From Candidatus Nitrohelix vancouverensis (lineage in GTDB: Bacteria; Nitrospinota; Nitrospinia; Nitrospinales; VA-1), in the NCBI GenBank assembly GCA_015698305.1, contig CP048620.1, positions 2,998,001 through 3,062,000 of the forward strand: a stretch of DNA of 64,000 nucleotides, read 5' to 3'. The notes beneath the pieces are model-generated. The model saw nothing but the letters and a program-made list of their open reading frames with translations, searched no databases and had not been told where the DNA came from. Positions within the stretch are counted from its first letter, which is position 1. Every line of letters starts with the position of its first letter. Below, piece after piece: positions 34,387 to 43,891 of the stretch. Made by a program: the position numbers and the translations under genes.

Positions 34387-37107
34387 TCAGTTGGACTGTA
34401 TTTTTTTCAATAGCATATCCGCCTCCTTGAGTTTAGTGATCTCAGAGAAGGTGACAACCAAACCATCGATTTTGTTTTCGGAGGTGCGGTAAGGGAAAAT
34501 ACGAATCTGGTACCAGAGCGATTCGGAGGTTTGAACTTCCACCTCTTTATAGACAAGCGTGTCCAGAACTTCCCGGAAATCTTCTGAAATTCTGTCGTAT
34601 TTGAGTTTGGAAACAATATCGCTGACGGGTCGCCCGATGTCGGACGCGATTAAATGAATGACTTTTTTTGCTTCTGTGGTGAACCGTTTTATACGCAGAT
34701 CGCTATCCAGAAAGATGGTAGCAATATTAGTGCTGTTTAGCAGGTTGTTCATATCGTCATTTGCCTGAGAATACTCATCGATCTTGCTTTGCAGTTCTGA
34801 GTTGGTCGTCTGTAATTCTTCATTCAGCGACTGCATTTCTTCTTTAGACGTTTCGATCTCTTCATTCGAGCTTTGCAACTCTTCATTTGTGGACTGCAAC
34901 TCTTCGTTGGTCGATTTCAATTCTTCATTCGTTGCTTCCAGCTCTTCAATCGTTCTTTGCAGACTCTCCCTGGTGTATTGCAATTCTTTCTTAAGCTTTT
35001 CAACAATAGAGGCGTATTCTTTTTGAGATTGAGATTTGCCGGCCCCGGTCTTCCCGGTAATTCTGGATGGTTCGGCGATTTCAAATGTCACCAGATACAG
35101 AGCCTGGAGGCTCTCAAGGTCGCTGATGCTATGCACGGTTAGATTCACGAAGACGTCTTTGCCGTTGATTGAAGTCGTCGTGCCCTTAACGATGACAGAT
35201 TTCTGTGCATGAGACGCCTGTCTCAGCGAGCTTGCCAAATCAACTTTCAACTCATCGCGAACCATCGTGAGCACGTTAAGGCTTGGGACTCCTGAGGTGT
35301 GCTCGAGAAATTGTCCCGTTTTCCCATGAATATGGAAAATCTCTCCACGACTGTCAACAACCACGCCTGATGGCAAAAGATGTTTGACCATATACTTTTC
35401 AGCCAGGGTTCGAACGGCTTGCGTGTCCACTCTTCCGATTTGGACTTTGGGACTTAAATCATTTTGATTCGATTTAGTAACACTCCCCGAAAAAGCGCCT
35501 ACAGAACTTGCTGGCATTGAATTCGCAACTTCATTTCTTGTATAAAATCTCCACTTTTTATTGATTGGTTGAAACAAATTAGACTTGCGCCCCGTTGTTT
35601 CTGAACTCCCTAGAAAAAGGACGCCGCCGGGGTTCAGGGAATAATGGAAAAGCGAGATGATTCTGCCTTGAAGGCTGTTATTCAGGTAGATCAACAGATT
35701 CCGACAGGAAATCAAATCCAGCTTTGTGAAGGGAGGGTCCTGAGTGACGTTTTGTTGGGCAAAAATAGCCGTTTCCCGGATATCTTTTCTTATGCGATAG
35801 CTATCGTCTTCTTTTTGAAAAAAGCTCTGCAAGCGTTCAGAAGACACATTCGCGGCGATTCCCTCAGGATACAAGCCCGCCCTTGCCGCATCAATGGCAT
35901 GTGGGTCCAGATCCGTGCCAAAAATCTGGATATTAATCCTTTTGTTCAATGTATCCAGGCATTCTCTCAAAAGGATAGCCAAAGAATACACTTCTTCTCC
36001 ACTGGAACAACCAGGCGCCCAGACGCGGAAAGTCTCTCCTTCTTTCTTGGACTTCAACGCCGCAGGAAGAATTTTTTTCTTCAGATAGTCGAAAGAGTCA
36101 GCATCCCGAAAAAAGGAAGTGACTCCAATAAGGAGCTCATTGAACAGAACTGAGGCTTCCGAAGCGTTTTTCTCAAAAAATTTCGTGTACTCTTTGAACT
36201 CTTTAAAATGATGAATCGCCATGCGCCTTTCAATCCGGCGGCGCACGGTATTGAGTTTGTACATCGAAAAATCGTTGCCGTTTTTTTTCTTCAACAGCAT
36301 AATTATTTTTTGAATTTCGCTCTCTGCAAATAGATCGACTGCAGAAGACGCTACTTCTGATTTCAGAGGAGAATGTTGAATGTATTTTATAAGTTGCGAA
36401 GGCATTTTCCCCGGAGGCAGGATGTAGTCAACCAATCCGGTCGTAAAGGCGCTGTTGGGCATTCCGTTAAATTTCGCGGTACTCCCCTCCTGGGCCATCG
36501 ACATACCAGATTCACCCTTGATCGCCCGCAAGCCCAGAGTGCCGTCGGTTCCGATGCCTGAAAGAATAATACAAATGGCATTGCCTTTCTGGTCTTCAGC
36601 CAGAGAATTCAAAAAGAAATCTATGGGCAACGAGGAACCGCGCGGAAGCGGACAATCCGAAAGCTGAAAAGTTTTTTTTGAAATCGCAACGTTTTTTCCA
36701 GGTGGACTCAAATAAACGCAATTAGGCTTAACTTTTAATCCGTCTGTTATCTCTGAGACAGCCATATTCGTGCATTTACCGAGTAACTCTGGCAAGAGTG
36801 AATGTCGATTCGGCTGTTGATGAGTGATTATTACGAAAGCCACGTCAGGATTGGCGGGAAAATTGGCAAAGAATTCTTCAAGAGCCTCCAAGCCGCCCGC
36901 AGAGGCGCCAACCCCCACAATCGGAAAAGAATGGAGCGTCGACGTTATGACACGGACGACTTGCTTCGGTTTTGAAGCTGTACCCGCTGTCGTTTTTTTT
37001 ACTTTAGTTTTGGATCTGCTTTTTTTGAGCGCCACACGAGGAGATTTGGAATCTGATTTTTTGGTGGGCTTGGCGCTTGAACTCTTAGACTTTGCTTTTT
37101 TGGGCAT
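34387..37107 (-). CDS. CheB-CheR-PAS fusion protein
   Basis: 906 residues. A Lys/Ser/Thr-rich basic tail (1-50) leads into a CheB methylesterase (about 60-250: Ser69 in GVGASAGG, His96 in ITHQQPN, Asp in GIGTDGTLG). CheR follows (about 270-540: RRIERRMAIHHF, ELLIGVTSFFRD, VWAPGCSSGEEVYS, CRNLLIYL). A long heptad coiled coil (about 690-785) with repeated NEELQS/TNEEL units and a PAS domain end the protein. Many relatives continue into a histidine kinase, but this one stops after PAS, so signalling must pass to a partner. No MCP or CheA is nearby. It is three bases downstream of the 276-residue gene. Confidence 0.92.
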   Translation of the reverse strand: MPKKAKSKSSSAKPTKKSDSKSPRVALKKSRSKTKVKKTTAGTASKPKQVVRVITSTLHSFPIVGVGASAGGLEALEEFFANFPANPDVAFVIITHQQPNRHSLLPELLGKCTNMAVSEITDGLKVKPNCVYLSPPGKNVAISKKTFQLSDCPLPRGSSLPIDFFLNSLAEDQKGNAICIILSGIGTDGTLGLRAIKGESGMSMAQEGSTAKFNGMPNSAFTTGLVDYILPPGKMPSQLIKYIQHSPLKSEVASSAVDLFAESEIQKIIMLLKKKNGNDFSMYKLNTVRRRIERRMAIHHFKEFKEYTKFFEKNASEASVLFNELLIGVTSFFRDADSFDYLKKKILPAALKSKKEGETFRVWAPGCSSGEEVYSLAILLRECLDTLNKRINIQIFGTDLDPHAIDAARAGLYPEGIAANVSSERLQSFFQKEDDSYRIRKDIRETAIFAQQNVTQDPPFTKLDLISCRNLLIYLNNSLQGRIISLFHYSLNPGGVLFLGSSETTGRKSNLFQPINKKWRFYTRNEVANSMPASSVGAFSGSVTKSNQNDLSPKVQIGRVDTQAVRTLAEKYMVKHLLPSGVVVDSRGEIFHIHGKTGQFLEHTSGVPSLNVLTMVRDELKVDLASSLRQASHAQKSVIVKGTTTSINGKDVFVNLTVHSISDLESLQALYLVTFEIAEPSRITGKTGAGKSQSQKEYASIVEKLKKELQYTRESLQRTIEELEATNEELKSTNEELQSTNEELQSSNEEIETSKEEMQSLNEELQTTNSELQSKIDEYSQANDDMNNLLNSTNIATIFLDSDLRIKRFTTEAKKVIHLIASDIGRPVSDIVSKLKYDRISEDFREVLDTLVYKEVEVQTSESLWYQIRIFPYRTSENKIDGLVVTFSEITKLKEADMLLKKIQSN

Positions 37108-37109
37108 CG

Positions 37110-37940
37110 TTACTCATTTCCGAATTCTTTTCGGAGTCGTTCAATTGACTCCCGATTATTCTGAATTTGTATTTTAGCATTTGAAACATGCTCAATCGCA
37201 GATAAAACAACTCGCTTCGAAAGAGACAGATGGATATTGAGTGAATTCAAAAGGGTTAATGCATGATTAAAGATATCATCTCCCTTTTTGTCTAAATTGG
37301 ACAATTCCTCTAAAGTCAAAAGTTGGTCCAGCATTTTCGGAATTCCCGTCTGGGTGGATTGAATTTTCGCGCTCAAAGTATTCATTTCTTCAAAGCGATT
37401 TTCAAAATCAAACCATTCGGGTTCAAACATACCCTTAAGACAAAGTTTCTCCTCAATCCGTTCCATTTTCTCGGAACTCTCATACAAATTTTGAGAAGAG
37501 CTGAAATCCATGTCCTGCAACTGATGCTGGTAATAGTTAATTTTATTAAATTCCACCCCAAACTTTAAAGCGCTGGAAATGGTATCAACGATCGGTGAGG
37601 CGCCTCGGCAATAATAGGAATGGATCTCTCCATCGGAAACCATCGATTTCAGTTTCTCTGTTTGAGCATGACAGGCATCGACATCCAATATTCTCGATGA
37701 TAAGGGGGAAAACGTTTCGCAGTTCTTTAAGAATGCAATGGCATCGGCTCTGTTTGAAGAATCGGCTGTTGCCCAAATCACTGAAAAGGGAGTAGCTTTA
37801 TTTTCCAAACAATCGATGCCGCTTTGAAATGATCCAGCATAACCATGGGTGTCAAAAGAATCCTCTGACACCTCACGAATCAAATCAGCGTAGGAAGAAT
37901 AAGGCGCCACGACCAAGATCGATTGTTGTAAAGTCTTCAT
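37110..37940 (-). CDS. Divergent receiver-like protein with helical C-terminus
   Basis: About 276 residues from ATG 37940, which has GAGGTG upstream; the frame opens at 38045. The N-terminal part (SILVVAPYSSYADLIREVSED, PFSVIWATADSSNRADAIAFL) resembles a receiver domain, but the usual paired Asp and the phosphoacceptor are replaced, so it should not be phosphorylated. The C-terminal half is helical and coiled-coil-like with heptads (RIEEKLCLKGMF, ALTLLNSLNIHLSLSK). It lies three bases before the CheB-CheR gene on the same strand, so the two probably act together. Confidence 0.65.
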   Translation of the reverse strand: MKTLQQSILVVAPYSSYADLIREVSEDSFDTHGYAGSFQSGIDCLENKATPFSVIWATADSSNRADAIAFLKNCETFSPLSSRILDVDACHAQTEKLKSMVSDGEIHSYYCRGASPIVDTISSALKFGVEFNKINYYQHQLQDMDFSSSQNLYESSEKMERIEEKLCLKGMFEPEWFDFENRFEEMNTLSAKIQSTQTGIPKMLDQLLTLEELSNLDKKGDDIFNHALTLLNSLNIHLSLSKRVVLSAIEHVSNAKIQIQNNRESIERLRKEFGNE

Positions 37941-38164
37941 CTCCACACCTCTTTTCCAAGGAGCAGTAATCTGAAACAACTGCCCCAGCTTCATTCTGTT
38001 CTGCCGGTAAGGTTTCAGATGACAGAAATAGTTTTGCACCAGCAAGAAGCGGTTCTTATTTTCAGCCCATGTAAATGAACATACGCCTTTTCATTGAAAA
38101 TAGCTTGAAAATAGTGAGACGGCATGCCAGCGAGGCGCCCTCGCCAATCACCTTGAGCGTCCAT

Positions 38165-39289
38165 TTATATTCCACGGCGCTGATTCATCCAGATTCTGAC
38201 TCCCGTAATATACAAAATCAATGGAAGCAATCCGGAGATGAAGACGATCACCCTGCCGGGCAGGCCGAAGGCTTCTCCATTGTGCAAGGGAAACTGCCAT
38301 TCCATGAAGACATCTCCCGCCGTCATCTCTTCCGGTCGCTGGATCAGCAGCGCCTCGCCTGTGTAGGCATCCATATAGACCCGGCTGGCGCCTCCGGTTC
38401 TACGCACCTCTCCCGGACTGCGCAAGGTTGCCTGAATGAAACCCTCCGCGTTATCCGGAAAATAAATATATTGAAGATCGGCGTCGGGGAAAACAGCGCG
38501 GGCCTTCCGCTCGGCTTCCTCAAAGGAGATCATATTCGCGTTCTTCGGGATTGAAGATTTTAGATGAGAGGGGTACTCAAAGGTGAGAGGTGAGAATATT
38601 TTGACGACCGGTTCGACAAGCCCTGGCAGGCTCATCGTCACGCCAGAGAACACAACGACGAACACAACCAGAGTCGAGTAAACGCCGAACAAGCGGTGCA
38701 GGTCAAAATTGAAACGCTTGGGCCTGGCTCCCTTATAAAATTTCAGGGAACGTTTCCACTTGCCGGGCGATGGCCACCAAAGGTACAGACCCGTCGCAAT
38801 GGATACGATCATGCACAATCCGGTGATCCCGACCAGTATCCGCCCCGGCTCGTCGAGCAAGAGCCGCCAGTGCAAATCGTAGACGAGGCTCATCAAATGA
38901 TCGTCTTTAATGCGTTGGCCCAACACCCGTCCGCTGACCGGGTCTACCATGATTTCCATCGTGCGGGGCAAACCGTCCACCGCAGAATCGCGCAGTCGCA
39001 CGACGAAAGCCGCCCCCTCCCTTCTCGGCATCGCTATGGAGATTGAAGACGGTTCAAACGAAACAACCCGACGCGCCGCGCCTACAACAGCATCCAGGGA
39101 TTGAGCGACACCACGATTGTTTGTCGTCAACAGGTCCGCATTCAGCCACTCATCCAGACGATGGTCAAAGACGATGCAACTTCCCGTCAATCCAACCAGA
39201 ACAAAGGGCAGTCCCAGCACAAGCCCAAGGTAAAGATGCGTTTGTTTCCACAATCGACGCGCGGCCAGTCGAGCGCGTTTCACAGCCAC
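38165..39289 (-). CDS. PepSY-associated membrane protein
   Basis: 374 residues, four membrane helices: LYLGLVLGLPFVLVGLTGSCIVF, GITGLCMIVSIATGLYLWW, STLVVFVVVFSGVTMSL, and a C-terminal VIVFISGLLPLILYITG. The first is followed by the conserved FDHRLDEWLN region. These are PepSY_TM proteins, typically iron-regulated partners of TonB receptors, some of which reduce ferric siderophores. It lies just downstream of the receptor gene on the same strand, so one unit with it is likely. Confidence 0.88.
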   Translation of the reverse strand: MAVKRARLAARRLWKQTHLYLGLVLGLPFVLVGLTGSCIVFDHRLDEWLNADLLTTNNRGVAQSLDAVVGAARRVVSFEPSSISIAMPRREGAAFVVRLRDSAVDGLPRTMEIMVDPVSGRVLGQRIKDDHLMSLVYDLHWRLLLDEPGRILVGITGLCMIVSIATGLYLWWPSPGKWKRSLKFYKGARPKRFNFDLHRLFGVYSTLVVFVVVFSGVTMSLPGLVEPVVKIFSPLTFEYPSHLKSSIPKNANMISFEEAERKARAVFPDADLQYIYFPDNAEGFIQATLRSPGEVRRTGGASRVYMDAYTGEALLIQRPEEMTAGDVFMEWQFPLHNGEAFGLPGRVIVFISGLLPLILYITGVRIWMNQRRGI

Positions 39290-39322
39290 GGTTCAATCAT
39301 CAACATCAGGCAGAATCCACGC

Positions 39323-41722
39323 TCACCACTTGGTCGTGTAAGTCATGGACACCGTAGTTCCCTGAGCGGCGTAATAACTGGAGTTGGAGTTGCGGGCCTG
39401 AGCCTGACTCGGCGCGTAATACAAAGCGTTGAACATGTTTTCCACTCCCAGATCCACCTGCCCATAGGGAGTTGTGAAACCTGCAGAAAAATCTGCCGTG
39501 AAGAAGTCGTCCACATTGCCGTTGCCATAGGTCGTATCCGAGTCGCTAAAAGGCTTGCGTTGTGAAGAATACAGAACCTGAAAACGATTGGTCCACCAGG
39601 GATAGGGTGTGTACTGCGCGTAAGCCGTACCGCGCGGCACCGCGATGTATTCCGAGCCCAGAGGATCGCTCCCGCTCACCTTGCTGACTTCGCCATCCTG
39701 ATAGGTGCCGACGCCGCCGAAGGTCCAGTTGCCGATGGGATTACTGTCAATCACCAATTCAACGCCCCAGATTTTTTGCGGCTGACGGGTATTAATAAAT
39801 GGCTGGTTGGTTGCGACCTGGGTCAGACTCGCCGCCAGTTCAGAATCCGAATAGAACATGCTGGCCTCAAAACGCCCCCAGCCATGAGAACTCCGCAGGC
39901 CCATTTCATATTGGTCCGTTGTTGCGGGTTGCGGATCGAGCGAGCCGGCGCTGGTGGCGTTGAAAGTCGCGCGTCCCACCTGCGACACGTCGAAGCCCTG
40001 GCTGAATCCTGCAAAGACATTCATCTGATCGTCGATATGGTAGACAACGCCCGCATTGAACAAGGTTGAATTATATGTAATGTCTCCTCCATGAAAGGCT
40101 TTGCCGGGGTAATCGGTACGATCCGCAAGGCTCACGCTCTCAATGCCGACAAAAAACTCTTCATGACGCACGCCGAACGAAAAATTGAAATTCTCCACAG
40201 GCAAGTCCCATTGCCCGTACACCGCCACGCTGTCCTGCGTCGTCTCCGGAACCAGCACCAGACCGGTGGAGGAACAAAAGTCACCTATTCCAGAGCCGTA
40301 GCATTTTTCCACATCCTCATAACGTAAAAGATCAACGCCCCAGTTCATTGTCAATCCCGACACCACGCTCAATGGGGAAATGACGTTGAAACGTGCGCCC
40401 AGTCGAGAGTCCGTCGTGCCCAGACCGTTCTGCGCCCGCCTGTCCTCAAACTCCTGAAAGAAATACGTCATGTTGAATTGGTTGCCGCCAATGTTCTGAT
40501 GGCTGTACTGGGCGTTGATGTTTATATTGTGACGGTAGGCTTCATCCACAGGCAGGGCAAGGCCCGACGAGTCCAGTATTTTGGCGTCCGCGCGCTTGAA
40601 CCCAAAGACGCCATTCGCCGCTGTTATTGCCTTGTCCGGATCCTGACGAAAATAATTGAAGTTCAATCGAGTGGACTGGTCGTCTGTGAGCTGATACCCC
40701 AGCGACCCGCCCAGATTGAAATACTTGTTTTCGTATCCAAAATTCAAGGTACGCTTGCCGGTCGCATCATACGCGCCGTCCCGATCTTCAAATCCAAAAT
40801 TGAACAAATAATCCAGTTTGCCATCGGTTCCGCTCACATCCTGATAAAGTTTTTTGCTCAAACTCGAATCCACATGAGCCGCGGAAAAACCCAATCCGAC
40901 CCGGCTGGTGAACACCGGTTCTTCGCTGGACGCCCGTTTGGTGATGATATTGATGATGCCGCCCTGCGCCCCAAATCCATAGGTCGCGCTGGCGCCGCGC
41001 ACCACTTCAATCCGCTCCACCGCATTGATGTCCACCGTTTGCAGATTGATTCCCACATCCCTCAATAAAGTATTTTGCGGAACGCCGTCGATCAGAACCA
41101 GTGCGGATCGACCGCGAATCTGCACCAGATCAAAATTGGATTCAGGGTCCAGCGTGACGCCGGGAACCGTTTTGCCCAACAGGTCATTGATGTCTGAAGA
41201 CAGGCGAGCCTGTTGCTCGATTTGATCCTGATCGATGATCGTGATTGATTCGGGTATGGAGGAGATGGAGGTTTTTACGCGACGCGCCGTGACGGAAACG
41301 CCGTCGAGGCGAAGCTCTGCGCCCTGCCCATTGAGCTTTTTCAGCTTCAGGATATGATTGCCCGTGATCTCAAAATCGAGGCCCGAGCCCTGAAGCAATT
41401 GACTGAGAACTTCATCCTTCGTGAACTTTCCCGATATCCCCTGTGTGCGCAAACCTTCCACAAGAGAACTGTCATACGCAAGAGTCAGCCCGTTTTGATC
41501 GGCAAACTGATTCAGGGCAGACGCTAAAGGTCCTGCGATTATGTTGTAAGACGCCTGCTTCGAGTCCTGAAACGCGGAATGCAGGCTTTTCCCATCCCCC
41601 TCATCTGCGTAAGCAGATTCGGAAAAGGATGCGCCCAGCCAGAAGCTCATTGCTAGCGTCAAGACGAATTTGGAAGCAGTTAAATATTTTTTAAAATATG
41701 GCCTCGCTGATAATTGCATCAT
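39323..41722 (-). CDS. TonB-dependent receptor with STN signalling domain (FecA type)
   Basis: 799 residues. Signal peptide (VLTLAMSFWLGASFSESAYA). An STN domain (about 60-110: AGPLASALNQFADQNGLTLAY, SGLDFEITGNHILKLKK) is followed by a plug (about 145-290, TITKR-like IINIITKRAS) and the 22-strand barrel ending in aromatic Trp. The STN domain lets it signal to FecR, so it is a surface-signalling transducer for ferric-siderophore or ferric-citrate uptake. It sits with fecR and fecI, all on the minus strand. A GGGAAGGG ribosome site precedes the ATG. Confidence 0.93.
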   Translation of the reverse strand: MMQLSARPYFKKYLTASKFVLTLAMSFWLGASFSESAYADEGDGKSLHSAFQDSKQASYNIIAGPLASALNQFADQNGLTLAYDSSLVEGLRTQGISGKFTKDEVLSQLLQGSGLDFEITGNHILKLKKLNGQGAELRLDGVSVTARRVKTSISSIPESITIIDQDQIEQQARLSSDINDLLGKTVPGVTLDPESNFDLVQIRGRSALVLIDGVPQNTLLRDVGINLQTVDINAVERIEVVRGASATYGFGAQGGIINIITKRASSEEPVFTSRVGLGFSAAHVDSSLSKKLYQDVSGTDGKLDYLFNFGFEDRDGAYDATGKRTLNFGYENKYFNLGGSLGYQLTDDQSTRLNFNYFRQDPDKAITAANGVFGFKRADAKILDSSGLALPVDEAYRHNININAQYSHQNIGGNQFNMTYFFQEFEDRRAQNGLGTTDSRLGARFNVISPLSVVSGLTMNWGVDLLRYEDVEKCYGSGIGDFCSSTGLVLVPETTQDSVAVYGQWDLPVENFNFSFGVRHEEFFVGIESVSLADRTDYPGKAFHGGDITYNSTLFNAGVVYHIDDQMNVFAGFSQGFDVSQVGRATFNATSAGSLDPQPATTDQYEMGLRSSHGWGRFEASMFYSDSELAASLTQVATNQPFINTRQPQKIWGVELVIDSNPIGNWTFGGVGTYQDGEVSKVSGSDPLGSEYIAVPRGTAYAQYTPYPWWTNRFQVLYSSQRKPFSDSDTTYGNGNVDDFFTADFSAGFTTPYGQVDLGVENMFNALYYAPSQAQARNSNSSYYAAQGTTVSMTYTTKW

Positions 41723-41966
41723 TAACCCTTCCCGGAAAACTATTGGAAAATTGGGGTCGCATCAAATAAACGCGATTGTCCGTTACTGGTTAAACGGGCG
41801 AGTGACTAAAATGAGGATGTTTGAAAAAAATAAAAATTAGCGCGGAAAACAGAGGGGAAAACTCTTGAATACAATTAAAGCTTGATTTAAAAAATGGCGG
41901 GTTAAAACAATGAAAACATCTGCGCAGTTCGCTCGCGCAATAAAACAAGATCAGGGAAACGCAAGG

Positions 41967-42992
41967 TCATTGATAAATTATTACCATCCCTCCCAGCCGA
42001 ACGGACTTCAAATTCAGAGAGGATTCCAGCGCATCCAGCGCCAGCAAGGGATCTTCAATCGAAAACACGCTGTTGACTTTCAACTCCGCAAGCGATGCGT
42101 CTAAAATTTGAATGCGTCCTGAATAAAATCGATTCAGTTCGTCTATCACCTCTCCTAAAGGTTTATTTTCAAATATGAGCTTGCCGCGTCGCCATGCATT
42201 CGATTCTTCGAGGAGAACGTCCGGTTGAGCTTCCAGACCCTTGCGTGGTCCAAAAACCACTTGCTGGGCTGGTTTCAAAATATTTCGTTCGACGGTTCCC
42301 TTTTTTGGGTTCGGATAGGCCACTTCCACCGTATTTTCCAAAACGGTGACGGTCGCATTGCCCTCATTCAATCTCACGATGAAAGCCGTTCCCAGAGCCG
42401 TCGCCGTTCCGCCAGCCGCTTCCACTCGAAAAGGACGTGATGCGTCATGCGCCACCTGGAACTCGGCCTCTCCCTTTAACAAATGAATGGTTCGATCGCT
42501 ATCGTCAAAATCCACATCGACCGCCGATGCGGTGTTTAGATGGACGAGAGAACCATCGGGAAGGGTCAGGCTTTTCATCTCACCGGTCGCTGTAACGGCG
42601 TCTGCCGTCAATTCCAGCATCAGTGAGCCGCCGCTAAGCATGAAGAAAAATGCCAGCGACGCCGTCAAGACAGCGGAACCCATCCATAATTTTTTCCCGG
42701 AGTTTGCGCGGGCCGACGGCAAGGTCGAAGCATTGAGAGGAGAAGATTCGGCGTCGCAGGCCTGATCTTCTACCGGCGTAGCGGTCACGGCTACAGGCAA
42801 TTGATCCAGATCGCTCCATACAGATGAAACTTGTTTCCAGGCTTTGGCATGTATCGGGTCTTTCCGAAGCCAACGCTCGAAGGCGTCTTGTTCTTCTGCA
42901 TTTAATACTCGCGAGTCCTGACGCACCAGCCAGGCCGTCGCTATATCCAGCGTTTCTTTGGGGATCATTGCATTATCACTGTTTCCGGACAC
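41967..42992 (-). CDS. fecR: FecR-type anti-sigma/signal relay protein
   Basis: About 341 residues from GTG 42992, which has AGAGG just upstream; ATG 42968 (MIPKETLD) is also possible and the frame opens at 43031. DUF4880-like N-terminus (ATAWLVRQDSR, FERWLRKDPIHAKAW) binds the sigma factor; one membrane helix near 120-140; then the FecR domain (GSLVHLNTASAVDVDFD, GEAEFQVAHDASRPF, TATALGTAFIV) and a periplasmic C-terminus (DELNRFYSGRIQI) that meets the receptor. FecR carries the iron signal from the receptor to FecI. Confidence 0.9.
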   Translation of the reverse strand: MSGNSDNAMIPKETLDIATAWLVRQDSRVLNAEEQDAFERWLRKDPIHAKAWKQVSSVWSDLDQLPVAVTATPVEDQACDAESSPLNASTLPSARANSGKKLWMGSAVLTASLAFFFMLSGGSLMLELTADAVTATGEMKSLTLPDGSLVHLNTASAVDVDFDDSDRTIHLLKGEAEFQVAHDASRPFRVEAAGGTATALGTAFIVRLNEGNATVTVLENTVEVAYPNPKKGTVERNILKPAQQVVFGPRKGLEAQPDVLLEESNAWRRGKLIFENKPLGEVIDELNRFYSGRIQILDASLAELKVNSVFSIEDPLLALDALESSLNLKSVRLGGMVIIYQ

Positions 42993-43103
42993 GCGACCTC
43001 TTCTTTCCACGTCCCAATTAAGAACCCACACAACGTCTGTTCCTATGATATAGGACGGTCGACTTTCATTCCAGAGGAAGTAGCGAACAACAGAGAAACA
43101 GGG

Positions 43104-43616
43104 TCACTTCGCATCATTCATCCGTTGCAGGCAATGACGCAGCGCCTTGCGTAAATGTTTTTCAACCATATTACGGCTGATTCCCAGACGCTCGGCGATT
43201 TCAGCCTGACTCATCAATTCAAATTTTCGCATCACAAAAACCTGACGGCATTTTGCAGGCAGTTCGTCGACAGCCTGCTGAAACAGAACCAGCCGCTCAC
43301 GGTGGATCAGCTCCGAATCGGCTGAAACCTGGGCGTCGGGAATGGCTTCAGAAACCTCCCCCTGCACCATGTGGCGCGAAACCAACTGCTCCCGGCGCTT
43401 CCGGTCGATCAACAGATTCTTCGCTACCTTGTATAGAAAGGCGCGCGGATATTCGACAGGACTCTGGGATGAACGACCGACAGCCCGAAGCCAGGTGTCA
43501 TGCAGAATATCTTCAGCAACAGACGGGCAACCAATCTTCTGAATCAGATAGGCTTTGAGCTCGTCATAGTAAGCTTCGAAAGTAGAGGCCAATGGCGGAG
43601 CCCCACCCTCATTCAT
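43104..43616 (-). CDS. fecI: FecI-type ECF sigma factor
   Basis: 170 residues. Region 2 (EDILHDTWLRAVG, PRAFLYKVAKNLLIDRKRR) and region 4 (LPAKCRQVFVMRKFELMSQAEIAERLGIS) with a terminal RKALRHCL are typical of the FecI group. It should direct transcription of the receptor gene when the siderophore is bound outside. It leads the fecI-fecR-receptor-PepSY series, and a Fur box lies 72 bases before its start. Confidence 0.93.
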   Translation of the reverse strand: MNEGGAPPLASTFEAYYDELKAYLIQKIGCPSVAEDILHDTWLRAVGRSSQSPVEYPRAFLYKVAKNLLIDRKRREQLVSRHMVQGEVSEAIPDAQVSADSELIHRERLVLFQQAVDELPAKCRQVFVMRKFELMSQAEIAERLGISRNMVEKHLRKALRHCLQRMNDAK

Positions 43617-43687
43617 AAACCCACATTAAGTTAATTTGGAACATGACTGAAACTCCCTTGAAAGGTGCATCAGAAGACTTTAATTTT

Positions 43688-43706
43688 AATAATGATTATT
43701 ATTATC
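43688..43706 (-). promoter_or_regulatory. Fur box before fecI
   Basis: The 19-base site matches the GATAATGATAATCATTATC consensus at 16 of 19 positions, mismatching only at positions 1, 10 and 13. Located in the promoter region of the fec unit, it predicts iron-loaded Fur repression, which is the normal control of fecI. Confidence 0.88.
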
Positions 43707-43891
43707 AAAATTATCCAGAACTGTCAATGCTCGGGCGAGCCCTCCAAAATACCAACACCAGTTCCCGAAAGACTAACCCACTATTTTTTCAAAAAGTTAG
43801 AACAGCGCCCCCAATACCCCCTAGAAATATACCCAAAATCCTCTGTAATTCATTTTCATTAAAAGACTATTTTTAAGCCCTCCCAAACCTG

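Noticed and set aside
43643-43876. Open frame of 77 codons upstream of fecI
   Set aside because: It runs straight over the Fur box and is built from AT-rich control DNA (runs of Asn and Tyr codons).
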